Shown here: positions 23,171 to 35,245 of the stretch, one piece after another | How positions within the stretch are numbered: the first letter of the stretch is position 1 | Layout of the letters: every line of letters starts with the position of its first letter | Assembly (NCBI RefSeq): GCF_037975245.1 | Contig: NC_092580.1 | Coordinates: 4,746,501 to 4,810,500 of the forward strand | Length of the DNA stretch: 64,000 nt | Source of the DNA: Apostichopus japonicus | Taxonomy: Eukaryota; Echinodermata; Holothuroidea; Aspidochirotida; Stichopodidae | Direction of reading: 5' to 3' | The notes under the pieces: generated by a model | What the model saw: the letters and a program-made list of their open reading frames with translations, nothing else | Told to the model about the DNA's origin: nothing | Database searches by the model: none | Program-made: the position numbers and the translations under genes

Positions 23171-26100
23171 CTCAGGCTTCTTACTATTGAGTCTTTCTCA
23201 AAAGTTTCTCATAGAACATCTACAAGTTAACAATTCCTTTGACTATACTTTTTCCAATCACTGGACACCCACAAAAAAAAAAAAAAATACAATGCTATTC
23301 ACATTCCAAAACAAGACATTGCTCTTACATAACACATTGCTTTGTATAATGCACAGTATCAGAGATTTGCAAACAGGCCCTTAACAGAAGACACCACTCA
23401 CAATGGGTCTATTTACCACCAATTGAAGGATTATCACCAGGTTTATCTCTGATGGCAATGAATGGGACTGGTCTATGTACCTCCCATAAAGAAGTAAATA
23501 ATAGTATATAAGGGCGACTGACTCAACCGTGACAAGTCATTCAATAATAGTACTGACAGAAGTAATGCCGAGATACATCATGGCACAACTGTACTGGGAA
23601 CAGTAGTTGATAGTCGTACAGTAAGACTACAGTGGTACTTCTAATGGTACAAGGCCGATTATCTTAAAGTACGATGCTCTCGGTTAAGGCTAGGGTTTAG
23701 AAAATTAAACTTGTACAGACATGATGTCAATAGCAGAGAAATAAATTATTCCATTTTTTTTTTTATAAGGAAGGCCATACTTTGTAAAAACATGTATCAA
23801 AATAAATAAACATCCCACAACAAATATCAAATATCAAACACAAATAAGTTTGTTTTCAAACAAATTAAAATAAATAAAAAAGGCCTGAAGAAACATCCGT
23901 TTTACATCGGTTTGTGTTTCCTTTTTCAAAAAACAAAAAAAAATGGCAAAATACACCCGGACTCGGCCAAATCAGAAACTTTCAACCATCATCCATTTTC
24001 AACGGACCTGTTTGATCTCAGCAAGGCAAAATAACTGCAGATAGAACTACGACATGCTGAAGCAGTACACCAGAGTATCCACAACGAACAACATGCATTA
24101 AAATCGAATACAAATATTAATGTTAATATTTGATAATCCTTATGAAGATCCAACCTCCAAATACCTGTTTTAAAATATTGATGTGAATGTTACACCAACA
24201 AACTAGAATCACTTGCAAAGACCACTTGTGGATGCCATTCGATCCTTAAAATTCAGCAATGCCTGCTTTATTAATGGTTATCTTTATGTATCTATATCCC
24301 TGACGAGAAGACTGAAAGAGTTGACTCCTCGAAATAACGTTACGACTTACGAACACAGCGACGTTTGAAAAGACCAAACGGTTTGATATCGGATAAGAAC
24401 AGCTCCAAATATGAGTCATACTGATCCTAATAGAAGATTGACTTTTGTTTTAAAAGTAAACAAATGCTGCTAATACCATTCAAGCAAATCACCCCCCCCC
24501 CCCTCGCATAACCAGCAGTTATCTTTCCCATATTTTATTGGCTTATCAACAAACAGTGACAGTATGTACACCTGCATGGTTTGATGACATTGGGTCAAAG
24601 TACAACGTGTATGCAATATAGTCATCAAATTAGCTTTAAACCAGCGATTGTGCTTTCTATTATGATGATAACTGTGGCACAAGAATGTGACATACCACCC
24701 TTCATATCCTTTTCTCAAAATCCTTTTTTACGTTTTCCCGAAAGGGAAAAACTATGGATCGAGTCACTCTAACTGACCTTGCAAAATTTGTGACGGGGAC
24801 CGCCGAATGCAAAGTCGGCGATGACTATAACGCGGATCGCAAAGTCTGTGATTACCAAGACTGTCAGATTCGTACGACACGGCAGCAAACAAAAACGTTG
24901 TACTCAAAAGTCGAAGCCATAGTGAATTAATTAGGTCTATGCACACTAAATTCTTCAATACCGCCCTCATTACATTTCGGGAAGTATGTCAGACTGTAGT
25001 TTTGGTTTTATCTTGCAGTGAGAGGAGCTGTAGATACATACTGAAATCTTACAATATTTACATTATATTTATTTTTATTTAATTTTAATATTTACAGAGC
25101 TATACTGTATACCCAGCTGACCACTGACTTACAACGCTAGGCTGTGAAAGGGAGACACTCCCATAAAATGCGGTTGGTTTTGTCACATGATTGAATACAA
25201 CTTCTGAACCCCTCCCCTATCCCCCCTAGCTATCCCACATTCCCAACCACCCATATTTTTTTAAAGCAATTCCATATCAATCGATTTAGAATGGTTGAAC
25301 ACAACAGCTCCTTTTCCAACCCACCCCTCCTAATCCTCCTACCCTAGCCATATCTATCTAGCCCACATTCCAACCACCCATATCTTGTTTAAGCAATTCC
25401 ACATCAATCCATTTAGAAAAGGTTGAACACAACAACTTCTTTCCCCCCCCCCCCTTCCCTCCCTTTACCAGCCCATACCTATCAAGCTCACTTTGGTATC
25501 CACAAGAATACACCCTACCATACTTGTTTAACAAACCTATTAAACTGCCGCCAACAGTACTACACCATGTCATTTAAACTGTCGCTCACTCGCTCCCGAC
25601 GCAAATCAGTGAGAAATGTAATATCGGTGAAAACCGTTCCCCAAATTCTTCATCAGTTGCAATGGAAGCGATCCCTCCAATCAACGACGGTTAATTCAAC
25701 GGGTTTTAAAAACAAGAGCCCAAGGGCACTGTGGTTCCTTGCTTGGGGTATAAGACAATACACATCATATTATCAAGCAAGATTGGGCTGAAATAGCCCA
25801 AGTAATTGTCCTACATGTTCCCATAAAGTAACCAACACTATAGCCAACACTTTTGTGATCACAAAATGTGATCGGATTTTTTATCAAAAGGCACTTTTGA
25901 GATCTAAATATGGCGTCAACAATGTAAGAAATATAAGAGACCTACAAGCGTGTCAACAGATATGATAACAATGGTGACCTCAGATGACATGACCTTGAAG
26001 TTTCAAAATGTTCCACCACCCCATTCACAACTTGTCCCAAAATATCAACCATGTCACACCTTGGCATTGAGATTTCATTGCATTAAATGTCAAAAAATTA

Positions 26101-26522
26101 ACTTTTGAACTTGTATGTAACTTCACACAAAGGTCACCCGGAGGTCAACCAATTGACATTTTTGATCGGTGAGACCTAAATAGAGCATGACTGTAAAAAT
26201 TCAAACATTTTTTCTTTGCCCATTTTCTCCCCCCATAATACTACTTTTTTAACATTGGCTGACCTTTGGTGACCTTGGATCACATGACCGTTAAGTTTGA
26301 AAATATTCCCCTATACCATTTGCAACTTGTCCAAAAAAATCAACCTTGTCACACCTTGGCACTGGGAGTTATTGCATTAAATGTGTGAAAATTAACTTTG
26401 ACCTCAAATAACTTAGCACACGAAGGTCACACAGGGGTCAACCTATTGACATTTATGATCAGAAGGTACCTTTGACATCTGAAAATAGCATCGAAACTGT
26501 AAAAAATCCACAAAACACGAAA

Positions 26523-26556
26523 AGGTCACCAGAGGTCAAATTGAGGTCAAGGGTCA
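26523..26556 (+). promoter_or_regulatory. AGGTCA cluster (DR4-DR5-DR1), copy 1
   Basis: Four direct half-sites lie in 34 bp: AGGTCA, 4-nt spacer, AGGTCA, 5-nt spacer, AGGTCA, 1-nt spacer, GGGTCA. These spacings match nuclear-receptor response elements. The same cluster recurs at 26923-26956 and 27877-27910 inside the mobile element. Function is inference. Confidence 0.4.
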
Positions 26557-26922
26557 CCCAGATGCGGGTCGACAATTGGACTTCATTGAAGCAACTCCCA
26601 ACTCTAACGGACAATTTGTTCTCAAGTTATCGCAAAAATACTAGTTTTTTATCATTAATTGACCTTTGGTGACCTTGTATCACATAACCGTTAAGTTTGA
26701 AAATATTCCCCTATACCATTTGCAACTACTCCAAAAATATCAACCTTGTCACACCTTGGAACTGGGAGTTATTGCATTAAATGTCTGAAAATTAACTTTG
26801 ACCTCATATAACTTCGCACACGAAGGTCACACGGGGGTCAACCCATTGACATTTATGATCAGAAGTTACCTTTAACATCTGAAAATAGCATCGAAACTGT
26901 AAAAATCCACAAAACACTAAAA

Positions 26923-26956
26923 AGGTCACCAGAGGTCAAATTGAGGTCAAGGGTCA
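26923..26956 (+). promoter_or_regulatory. AGGTCA cluster (DR4-DR5-DR1), copy 2
   Basis: Same four half-sites and spacers as at 26523-26556, exactly 400 bp further on. Its conservation may simply reflect recent tandem duplication. Confidence 0.4.
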
Positions 26957-27876
26957 CCCAGATGCGGGTCGACAATTGGATTACATTGAAGCAACTCCCA
27001 ACCCTAACGGACAATTTGTTCTCAAGTTATTGCAAAAATACTAGTTTTTTATCATTAATTAACCTTTGGTGACCTCGGATCACATGACCGTTAAGTTTGA
27101 AAATATTCCCCTATACCATTTGCAACTTGTCTCAAAATATCAACTGTGTAACACCTTGGCACTGGGAGTTATTACACTAAATGTCTGAAAATTAACTTTG
27201 ACCTCATATAACTTAACCTACAAAGGTCACCTTGGGTCAACTTATTGACATTTTTGATTGATGAGACATAAATTAGAGCATCAAAGTATAAAAATTCAAA
27301 CATTTTTTTCTTTGCCCATTTTCTACCCCCAAAATACTAGTTTTTTGACATTAATTGACCTTTGGTGACCTCGGATCACATGACCGGTAAGTTTGAAAAT
27401 ATTCCCCTATACCATTTGCAACTTGTCCAAAAATATCAACCATGTCACACCTTGGAACTGGGAGTTGTTGCATTAAATGTCTGAAAATTAACTTTGACCT
27501 CGTATAACTTCGCACACGAAGGTCACACAGGTGTCAACCAATTGACATTTTTGATCGAAAGGTACCTTTGATATCCAAATCTAGCATCAAAACCAAACAT
27601 TTTCTTTTTTGCTCGTTTCCTCCCAAAATAAGCACATTTTTTCTAATGTGACCTTTGACCTTTTGACCTTGGTTTCAGATGTAGTTTAATCTCCTGATTC
27701 CAAAAAACAAAACGAAAAGTCTGTACAACCATCCTAACTCCGACCGAAAAACTTTGACCCCATATAACTTCGCACATAAAGGTCACACAGGGTCAACCTA
27801 TTGACATTTATGATCAGAAGGTACCTTTGACATCTGAAAATAGCATCGAAACTGTAAAAATCCCAAAAACACGAAA

Positions 27877-27910
27877 AGGTCACCAGAGGTCAAATTGAGG
27901 TCAAGGGTCA
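27877..27910 (+). promoter_or_regulatory. AGGTCA cluster (DR4-DR5-DR1), copy 3
   Basis: Third copy with identical half-sites and spacers. Units that lack the segment carry only scattered AGGTCA/TGACC half-sites. Confidence 0.4.
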
Positions 27911-28293
27911 CCCAGATGCGGGTCGACAATTGGATTACATTGAGGCAACTCCCAACTCTAACAGACATTTCGTTCTCAAGTTATTGCAAAAATACTAGTT
28001 TTTTATCATTAATTGACCTTTGGTGACCTCGGATCACATGACCGTTAAGTTTGAAAATGCTCCCCTAACCAGTTCACAACTTGTCCCAAAATATCAATCT
28101 TGTCGCACATTGGCACTGGGAGTTATTGCAGTTTTAATATTTTCGGTTTTTTAACCATAACTGACCTTTGGTGACCTTTGTGGGCACCAAAAACAATAGG
28201 GCACACCTTCTCCATATGGCGGATCTATAGTCCAAGTTTGGCCTCAATCCAACATTCCCTTATTGAGATAGAGCGTACCCAAGCAAGTGTCAC

Positions 28294-28357
28294 AGACACA
28301 CACACACACATACACACATACATACATACATACATACATACATACATACACACACAC
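28294..28357. repeat. CA / TACA microsatellite at the right end of the large element
   Basis: (CA)n followed by (TACA)n and (CA)n, then CCTGACTG and the terminal hairpin. A similar microsatellite plus GACTG arrangement is found at 46330-46372. Confidence 0.9.
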
Positions 28358-30899
28358 GCCAACCTGACTGCATAGGTTCCTTTTGCTAAAGCAAGGAACC
28401 AAAAAGTAGTCTCAAAACCGAAGAAAAACATTGAAAATCTCCATTTCCAATCCCATCCTAGGAAGAGTAATTATTCCTCTCGTCTTTCCACGACTGACAC
28501 ATGTGAAGTATATAAACAGTATGGTCAAGGAGAAGGGACACGCATGGACGCACATACATATACATACCTCTGTTATGACTCATTTATATATATCTCCGAC
28601 TAATAATTCTGTGCCTAAACATTTTCAGGGGGAGCGGGTGAATTTTTTTTCAAACCAACCTCTTATTTGGTCAGCTCCTCTCTGAAATAACTGTCCTTGG
28701 ACTCTGACTATACCTTCGGAAGAAGAGACGGTATCTCTCCCACGAGCGGCGACTAAATGACTACGACCAACATTTACATAATTTGCACATCGCAGACTGA
28801 CAAATGACCAGTTGATGGCTTTTTGCATCCCTCTCCTTCCCCTGTTCTGGTTGATAATTTCCTTCCTTTTTTTCTGTCTTCTAAACCATTACGACATCTT
28901 CTTTATTCTATTTACCTTCCTTTGAAACTGAAACAAGCAGACTTAAAAGAATATATCTCGAGGGATTAGTAAAACATTTCACCCGAGGTATATTTACTTC
29001 CCCCCCCTCCCCCTGATTCAGAGAGCCACAATCATGCAAAAGGAAGGAAGTTAATATCAGCGTGACCAAGGCTGGACAGTAAAAACTCTCGGGCAATTAT
29101 TAGGGTCTTATATTTTAAGCGAGTGGCTGCTGCTGACTCAGATCCCTGTATAGCTGATTAGCGACTGCTTCCTGTTACGGCCGGTACAGGAATCAAAACA
29201 GGAAGCCATATTCGTGTAGATTAAGAAAAAGGGTGAGATAGGGTAACATTTAATAACCCATATTTAACAAAAGCAATCAAGTTAAATGATGACCGTTGCT
29301 TCTTGCAAACCATCCCCAAATTTTTAATTTTTAAGCACAGGAGGATGTGTGTTGAGAATCTCAATTTGGCTCGACAACCAATGTTTGTTGTGGTCGATGA
29401 CGAGGGGGGGTTATACCCTGGGTCTATATGAACCCTCCGGGAGAGGCAGCGAGGGTAATTATACAAAGCCATATGTTGTAAAAGGTTACCATCTTGAAAA
29501 GCATCTTCTCTGTAAAGTATATTAGTGGATGACTTAAAGCATAAAATTAATTTTGATTATGTTTATAGTTCGTTACAAAAAGGGGATAAAAAAGATAAAA
29601 AATCAGCCCAGGTTGTGTTTTTTACACCACTATTAATTTTTGGCAAAATAAACCCATTAAAACTGCTGAGGGTTCATTAATTAATGACTGGATGGTCACT
29701 GTTATTAGTCTATTAATTTAAAACCATATTTAGGTCAATTCCTCAGAACGCAACCAAAAAATTCCATGAGGAAGAAATGAGACATATATGACCTATGACA
29801 TGTTAACAACTCACTGACAAACGTGTCGAAAGGTGATGAAATGCCATCCGAGGGTGCTCTGTTGTAAACTAAGATCCTATGAAACCATAACCTGAGACTA
29901 CCATGTTTAATGGTACAATGTCTACAACGCCCAAACTCCAACGACACTCACCAGAATTGGTGTTGTAATTGCTATGAAAACACATACTGAGCTGTTACCA
30001 TGCATATCTGCGAGGAAACTTTATACAACCAATTGCTACTGTTTAAAGTAAACCAGAAAAAAACAAAAATGTGGACATTAGACAATATTTCCATTTTGTT
30101 TGCAATATGTTCAAGATTAACCTCAGGTACTGTACTGCAAGAAAGGAAGGCCTGCACTATTGCAAAACAATGTATCAAGAGTGTCAATCATCAAATTCCC
30201 TGGATTTATTCCCCAAAAATACGAACAGCTGACAATTTATTTCTCTTTCGTTAGCCTACCTAACGTCTCTCCAAGACCGTTCATGCAAGACTGTTTGCTT
30301 TGCGACTTACTCTTATTCCGTTTATTTACAGTTCATTACAGTACTACGTCCACAGTAATATTCCACAAACTTCATTGCTGCCCCACACACACCTAGACAT
30401 TTTAAACCTCTGTTTTTCTTTCAACTACTGACCAAAGATTGCTTTTGAACTTTAATTTCGATGAAAACATTTTGACCTGCTCTCCTGAGAAACATTTAAC
30501 GCATTTATTATTTCCAAAAAAACCTCTTCACCGTCCTACGACGATTCTCTTACTAAATAAAAAAAAAAGTTTCTGTCGCCGTCTCCTGCTCCTTGAATCG
30601 TGAGAAAGAAGAAGAAAAAAACAGTGTTTATCCACGAAGCGCGGAAAAAGAAAAACTGTTTATAATTCATCTCATACAATTCATGGCTTCCACAGAGTAT
30701 ATCAATTAAATCCTGCTTTTACTAAATCAAAATTTGATTACGGCTCTCCAAAGAGTGTGTATTCCTCGCAGGCACTTGTGAGAGTGCCATTGAGGGAGTG
30801 TGTGTATGTGGTGTGTGTGTCACTTACAGACATTCCAGAGACGAGCTGCTTGGCTGTTAACTCTGCTGGGACATGCCTCGTTCACAGACCATGAGGTAA

Positions 30900-31125
30900 G
30901 CGTTTCAAAAAATTAAAAGGCGCCTCGAGACATCGTGTCCGCGAGTCTGCTGCGTGACCCGAGGCTTTGTCTGCGGAGGTGACTACTCCGAAACATCGTT
31001 TCCGATCTCGCTCCGCGTAGGGTCTGAAATTGGAACCGCCCTCCGTTACGTTATCGTCTTGGTTTGGCGGTGATGTATGCATTTCTTCACGTTTCCCCAA
31101 CAAACCCGCCGGAGTGAACCGTAAC
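30900..31125. promoter_or_regulatory. CpG-dense block, possible promoter or untranslated first exon
   Basis: About 20 CpG dinucleotides fall within some 200 bp (for example GGCGCCTCGAG, TCCGCGAGTC, CTCCGCGTAGG), in an AT-rich region that otherwise has few. ATGAG/GTAAGC at the left edge resembles a plus-strand splice donor. It lies about 9.4 kb upstream of the plexin start codon, so an untranslated plexin exon on the minus strand or the start of a plus-strand transcript are both possible. I see no confident coding sequence. Confidence 0.3.
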
Positions 31126-31380
31126 TGGGTAATTTACTCAACCATGAAATTAAGCACCATTGGCTGTGTGCCCTACATCAGATTTCATTTTTTTTTTTAC
31201 CCCGAGGATGAGGAGAGCTGCGTAACTATAGAGAGCACACAAATTCAGCGGTTCAGAACCGTCTCAACCGGTTTAGAACCTTCTCCTGCACAACGTTAAT
31301 GATAACCTAGATCAAATTTAACTTTAAAATGGACAGTGATAAGAATCGTAGAGAGAGAGGAATAAAAAGGCAACTGGACA

Positions 31381-31443
31381 CGCGGGGGTGTGGGGGGATG
31401 CCGCGGGGGTGTGGGGGGATGCCGCGGGGGTGTGGGGGGATGC
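31381..31443. repeat. 21-bp GC-rich tandem repeat, 3 copies
   Basis: CGCGGGGGTGTGGGGGGATGC is present at 31381, 31402 and 31423, exactly 21 bp apart. In one plus-strand frame it reads as a 7-residue repeat RGCGGMP inside a 60-codon open frame, most likely a repeat artefact. Confidence 0.9.
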
Positions 31444-34400
31444 CGCATGTAAGAAGAACTTCTGCTTTCAGATTTTTCAAAAAGTCTCCCACCCGGTTCA
31501 CTTGGATTTAGAAAACCGTTATTCCTCTACAGTGTGTGCGGTACTGTAGCTGTAATACATCCCTTGATGTGAAACTTTATAAGACTTCTACATTTTAACT
31601 TTCGATTTCAATTTATATCTCATATTTTTGCACTTGTAAGTTAAATACAATATATAGCGAAACAGTTGGAAAGGAAACAGATGAAGGGGAGCAGATACAG
31701 CAAAGACTGTCATCTATTAAAGTAAGTGACCGTGTAGAAACAAAAACAAAAATCACGAATTTAAATACAACAGGCAAGAAATTGAAGGAGGATAATGAGA
31801 GAAACTACAAACTAGATGGGTAAAATAGAGGAAGTTCAAAGCACTGTTCTTGGTCTATGCAAAATTAAAGTGAGAAATGGCGTATGAAACTAAAACTTTG
31901 AGTTATAAATGTAAGCAACGGTGGTTAACTTTGCGGTATTTTGATTTTACTTTAACAGTGTGCCCACGTTCGGCTGGATATAGCAGTTCACTTAAACTTT
32001 CAAGTGCTGCTTTTCCTGCCAAAAGTACATAGCAACCCGGTGACTATAATAGGCAATGATTTGTGTGAGTACCAATTTTTGAGTACCAACTTCTCAGAGG
32101 TGCACAAGGTTGGTATTAATTGACCGCAACAATTTAATGACAAAAAAAATATATGTCCCAATTCTTATATAGAAAATAGTATAGGTCGTAGGTATTTTTC
32201 AATCCATAGCTCAGTGGACATATAAAGGAGAAATGACAAAAACATGTGTAATGACACCCCTCCCCCTTCCCCCACCCCTCCCCCAGAGTAAGTGTACTCA
32301 TGATCACTACCAATGATCTCAGCTCCACCATGGTTGAAAAATTTAAGTTTTGTTAGATTTCTTCTGACTGTCCTGAATATATTCTATATGAAAGTCAGGA
32401 AAATGTCAGACCCCAATTATTCCACAGACTCCCTAATTACATATTTGCCCTCACAGACCCCTCTACCTTCCCCTCCCCTTCCCTCACCCCTCACTTTGAG
32501 ATTTTCAAACCAGCAGAATATTTCCTCTTCAAATCTATTTTGATAGCAAAACAAAGTTTTACACTCTTCAAACACACACATGCGGTTATAATAAAATAAA
32601 CACAGTGATTACAATTACTGAAGATAAGTATAACACTAAATGCAACAGATAAAACCTGGTTTTAAACTTTTATTTCCAAAAAGGAAATTAAGTTTTAAAT
32701 TAGAATTTCTAATCTGAGGTGCTGTGACTCATGTGATTAATCTTCTCCAATTTTTTGTATTCCTAATATCAACTTTTATAAAATCTATGAAAATTTCCTT
32801 TAATTACCCTTTTTTCCCCCTATAATAAAAGTAATCAACAACATACTCCCATCTGGTTTGATAATGAACCTACAGTACACCTTAGAACACACTGAATTAA
32901 CTTCCGAAGTTCTTCCGGCAATATGCAATATTTGTTTCCAGTAAAAAGCTTCTTATAAACCCAATTAAGTGTTCACAACTGTTCTCAGGGCATAATTATC
33001 TCAGCTTTTAGTTTCTAGTACAGATTCAGAAGTCATTAATTGCAAAGCATGACAATATACATAATTATTGCTTCACATGACACTGAGCAACAGTATCAAG
33101 CAGAAAGTCAATTTTGTAAAAAAAGAAAAAAAAATTCAAAAATATTTATTTTATAAATTCAGCCAACGATGCATAAAGAGATCGGTGTTGCTGGAAGGAA
33201 GACTCATTATGCAAAACATACTTTATTTATGATTTTCTTAATCAGTAAGACTCTACTACACAACCATGCACATCAACAAACACCTTGCAACCATGGTAAA
33301 CAGTATTATTACACGGAAATTGAAAATAAAAAATGCTCCTCTGTGATTTGCCAGCAGATTGTCATCACCAGCCAGGTTAATTACTTAATCAAAACCAAAA
33401 TTATTGGAGGAGAAAAAATAGAAGAAAAATTGTTATTAGAGCGAAGAGGAACTTGATACTTGATTATTGTAGTTTTGGTATATTAATATTCACAGCTTGC
33501 TATATTTGTCTTCAATGCAAAAAAGCAATATATATATAGATATATAAATATATATAGATAGATAGATTTCTAACGCAGATAGAATTTAAGCGGAAAACTT
33601 CCGAAAGTTGGAAAGCAGCTTTTTTTTTCTTTACTCTGACATCAGAAGATATCCTCTTTCACACAGATTCCCATTAGAAGGTAACTCGATAGCTTAACGA
33701 TTCAAGTTTTGCACATGAAATGATTCAGAACGATGTTAATTTGTATCCATTCGGACTTTGTAGTGATAATCAATTCTAATGTTATGACAGAGTCATAGAA
33801 AAATATATAAAAAAATCAGAATTATGAATGAAATGATTAACTTATTGCAGTACTTAAAAGAAGGATCCTAGTAATTTTTTCCTTTAGTGACAAAACTGAC
33901 TATTCCTTTTATGTCAAATCATATTATGAAATATGATAGCTCAATACATAACAGAATTTTGCAAGCCCAATTTTCTGCTTACACGCTGTAGTTACCATAT
34001 AAACCCCCTGAACTCATTTATACTTCAGAATGGTGCATCACTGGAACAGGAAGAGGACATACCCGAAGGGAATGTTTTCATGTTGGTAATTTGCTCCGTT
34101 CATCCGAGAGGACCAAATTTCTGTTTGGATGCCCAAAATCAGCTTTGAAGGTCGTACCCCGTCTTTGTTTACAACAAAATCAGATTGCATTGTAACTAGG
34201 CACCACACCAATATAGGTAAAAATGATGCAAAAAGGGTTCAAACAAATAGGTTAAAACCCTAAATAGGTTTAAAATGATGAATTTACTATCATCCCTAGT
34301 ATTACTGATGTTCTATTCGCCAAACCTACACATCACTCTCATACCACCGAAAAGCACAACTTGGTTGTCCCTCGGAAAAGCAGGGAAAAAAAACCTTAAA

Positions 34401-34825
34401 AGTTTTCCCCCTCTGATCTGGTAGTGGGGGAGAGTGTGGGGGGGGGCACAGTACGTTAAGTGAACATCACAAATTTAAAAAGGACGGAAACATCTTTTAT
34501 CTTGGAATTTAAATTGTGCACCCAATCTGATAAAAACAAAAAACAAACATAATTCCAGCTATTATGAACAACAGAAAAACTGACATCAAATTTACACAAA
34601 GTTGAAAAAGAGCAAAGAATTCATTCCTCTTTCCAAAACATTATTTGTCATCTGATGCAGTAAGTCTAATAATAAGAAACAGAAATACTCTGCTTTGCGC
34701 ATAAAAGTCGTCAACACCTCTGTTGAGATTACCACCCTTGACGAACAATTTGAGGAAATAAATTTGACAATCAATGGATGACTGGCAAAAGAAGAAACAA
34801 AAGTCCCATAACGGCGAGAGGATGA

Positions 34826-34990
34826 GGGAAGCGGGTCACACTGTTAGAGGAGGAGCTGCAGGAGTATATACTAGAGGATATCTGTCCATACATCTGTCCC
34901 GGAGAGACAGGTAGATACGGGGAACGGGAAATTATGGGTATGAAATATACCAGGATACTCGTTAAAGAGTTGGTGGAAGAAATTAACGAG
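34826..34990 (+). CDS. Weak candidate coding exon
   Basis: Fifty-five codons are open from just after a TGA (34823) to a good donor, AACGAG/GTAAGC at 34990. An ATG at 34934 has A at -3 and G at +4 and would give the 19 residues MGMKYTRILVKELVEEINE. The upstream part reads LEEELQEYILEDICPYIC. Composition is helical and charged; I do not recognise a family. GA-rich DNA is often open by chance, so this is tentative. Confidence 0.22.
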
Positions 34991-35128
34991 GTAAGCCGTT
35001 AATTAGATCACTCTGCCAAGCAGTAGGTATGACAGTTGCATCTATGTCTAGGTGTACGATCGTGTAACTAGGGAGTTGAAAGGCTTAAAGGCATGAATCT
35101 ATGTGAGCGGCTCACGCAAGGCTACTAG

Positions 35129-35245
35129 GAGTACGACGAGATGCTGGAGTTCTCCCAGAGAGAGAGAGAGAAGTACCGCTCCACCAATTACCGGTCGGAA
35201 ATTGTACGACGACGACGACGAAAGAGATGGTGGAACAGTCGGTAA
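35129..35245 (+). CDS. Weak candidate terminal exon (basic C-terminus)
   Basis: After a CTACTAG that could act as a poor acceptor (no clear pyrimidine tract), 38 codons are open to a TAA: EYDEMLEFSQREREKYRS... ending in an arginine run (RRRRRKR) encoded by a (CGA)n tract. It lies 138 bp after the donor of the previous candidate, and both could belong to one small plus-strand gene. Repeat origin (GA)n and (CGA)n is equally possible. Confidence 0.18.
   Translation, partial: EYDEMLEFSQREREKYRSTNYRSEIVRRRRRKRWWNSR

Larger units (their letters stand above)
21542..25710. other. 5' flank of the plexin coding region
   Basis: Directly upstream of the plexin ATG is a purine/pyrimidine-rich stretch (21660-21720) that could be 5' untranslated sequence; I cannot place a transcription start or an upstream untranslated exon. 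Beyond it are the two minisatellites described separately, A/T-rich sequence and homopolymers. A small CG-richer patch at 24775-24900 has an imperfect internal repeat (GCAAAGTC...GATGACTATAACG). No coding exon is seen. Confidence 0.5.
25960..28190. repeat. Tandem core of the large element (about 400- and 297-bp units)
   Basis: The block GACCTTTGGTGACC plus TCACATGACCG recurs near 26264, 26661, 27060, 27357 and 28017, with a divergent copy near 25975. Spacings are about 397, 400, 297 and 660 bp, so long and short unit types alternate. Other shared blocks are ATTCCCCTATACCATTTGCA and CACCTTGGCACTGGGAGTT. Confidence 0.9.
25711..28402 (+). mobile_element. Large non-autonomous element with hairpin ends and a TGACC-rich tandem core
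   Basis: The left end AACAAGAGC has a hairpin GCCC-AA-GGGC (25718-25727), then GGTTCCTTGCTT (25733-25744) and another hairpin, TTGGGCT-GAAAT-AGCCCAA (25783-25801). The right end has a CA/TACA microsatellite (28294-28357), then CCTGACTGCATA and a hairpin at 28375-28400 whose arms are GGTTCCTT and AAGGAACC, followed by AA. The 5' motif GGTTCCTTGCTT is thus inverted in the 3' hairpin. The core (25960-28190) is tandem units of about 400 and 297 bp. No transposase is encoded. It shares end architecture and the subterminal TCCAAGTTT block with the element at 2953-4140. Tandem cores plus a microsatellite recall bivalve pearl and Helentron-type elements, but class is unproven. Confidence 0.75.
28403..34800. 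other. Intergenic stretch without identified genes
   Basis: Mostly AT-rich sequence with short C/T-rich patches. The CpG-dense block at 30900-31125 and the 21-bp repeat at 31381-31443 are listed separately. An imperfect TA/GATA tract lies at 33525-33567. Open frames here are at most about 95 residues and match nothing I know. Confidence 0.5.
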
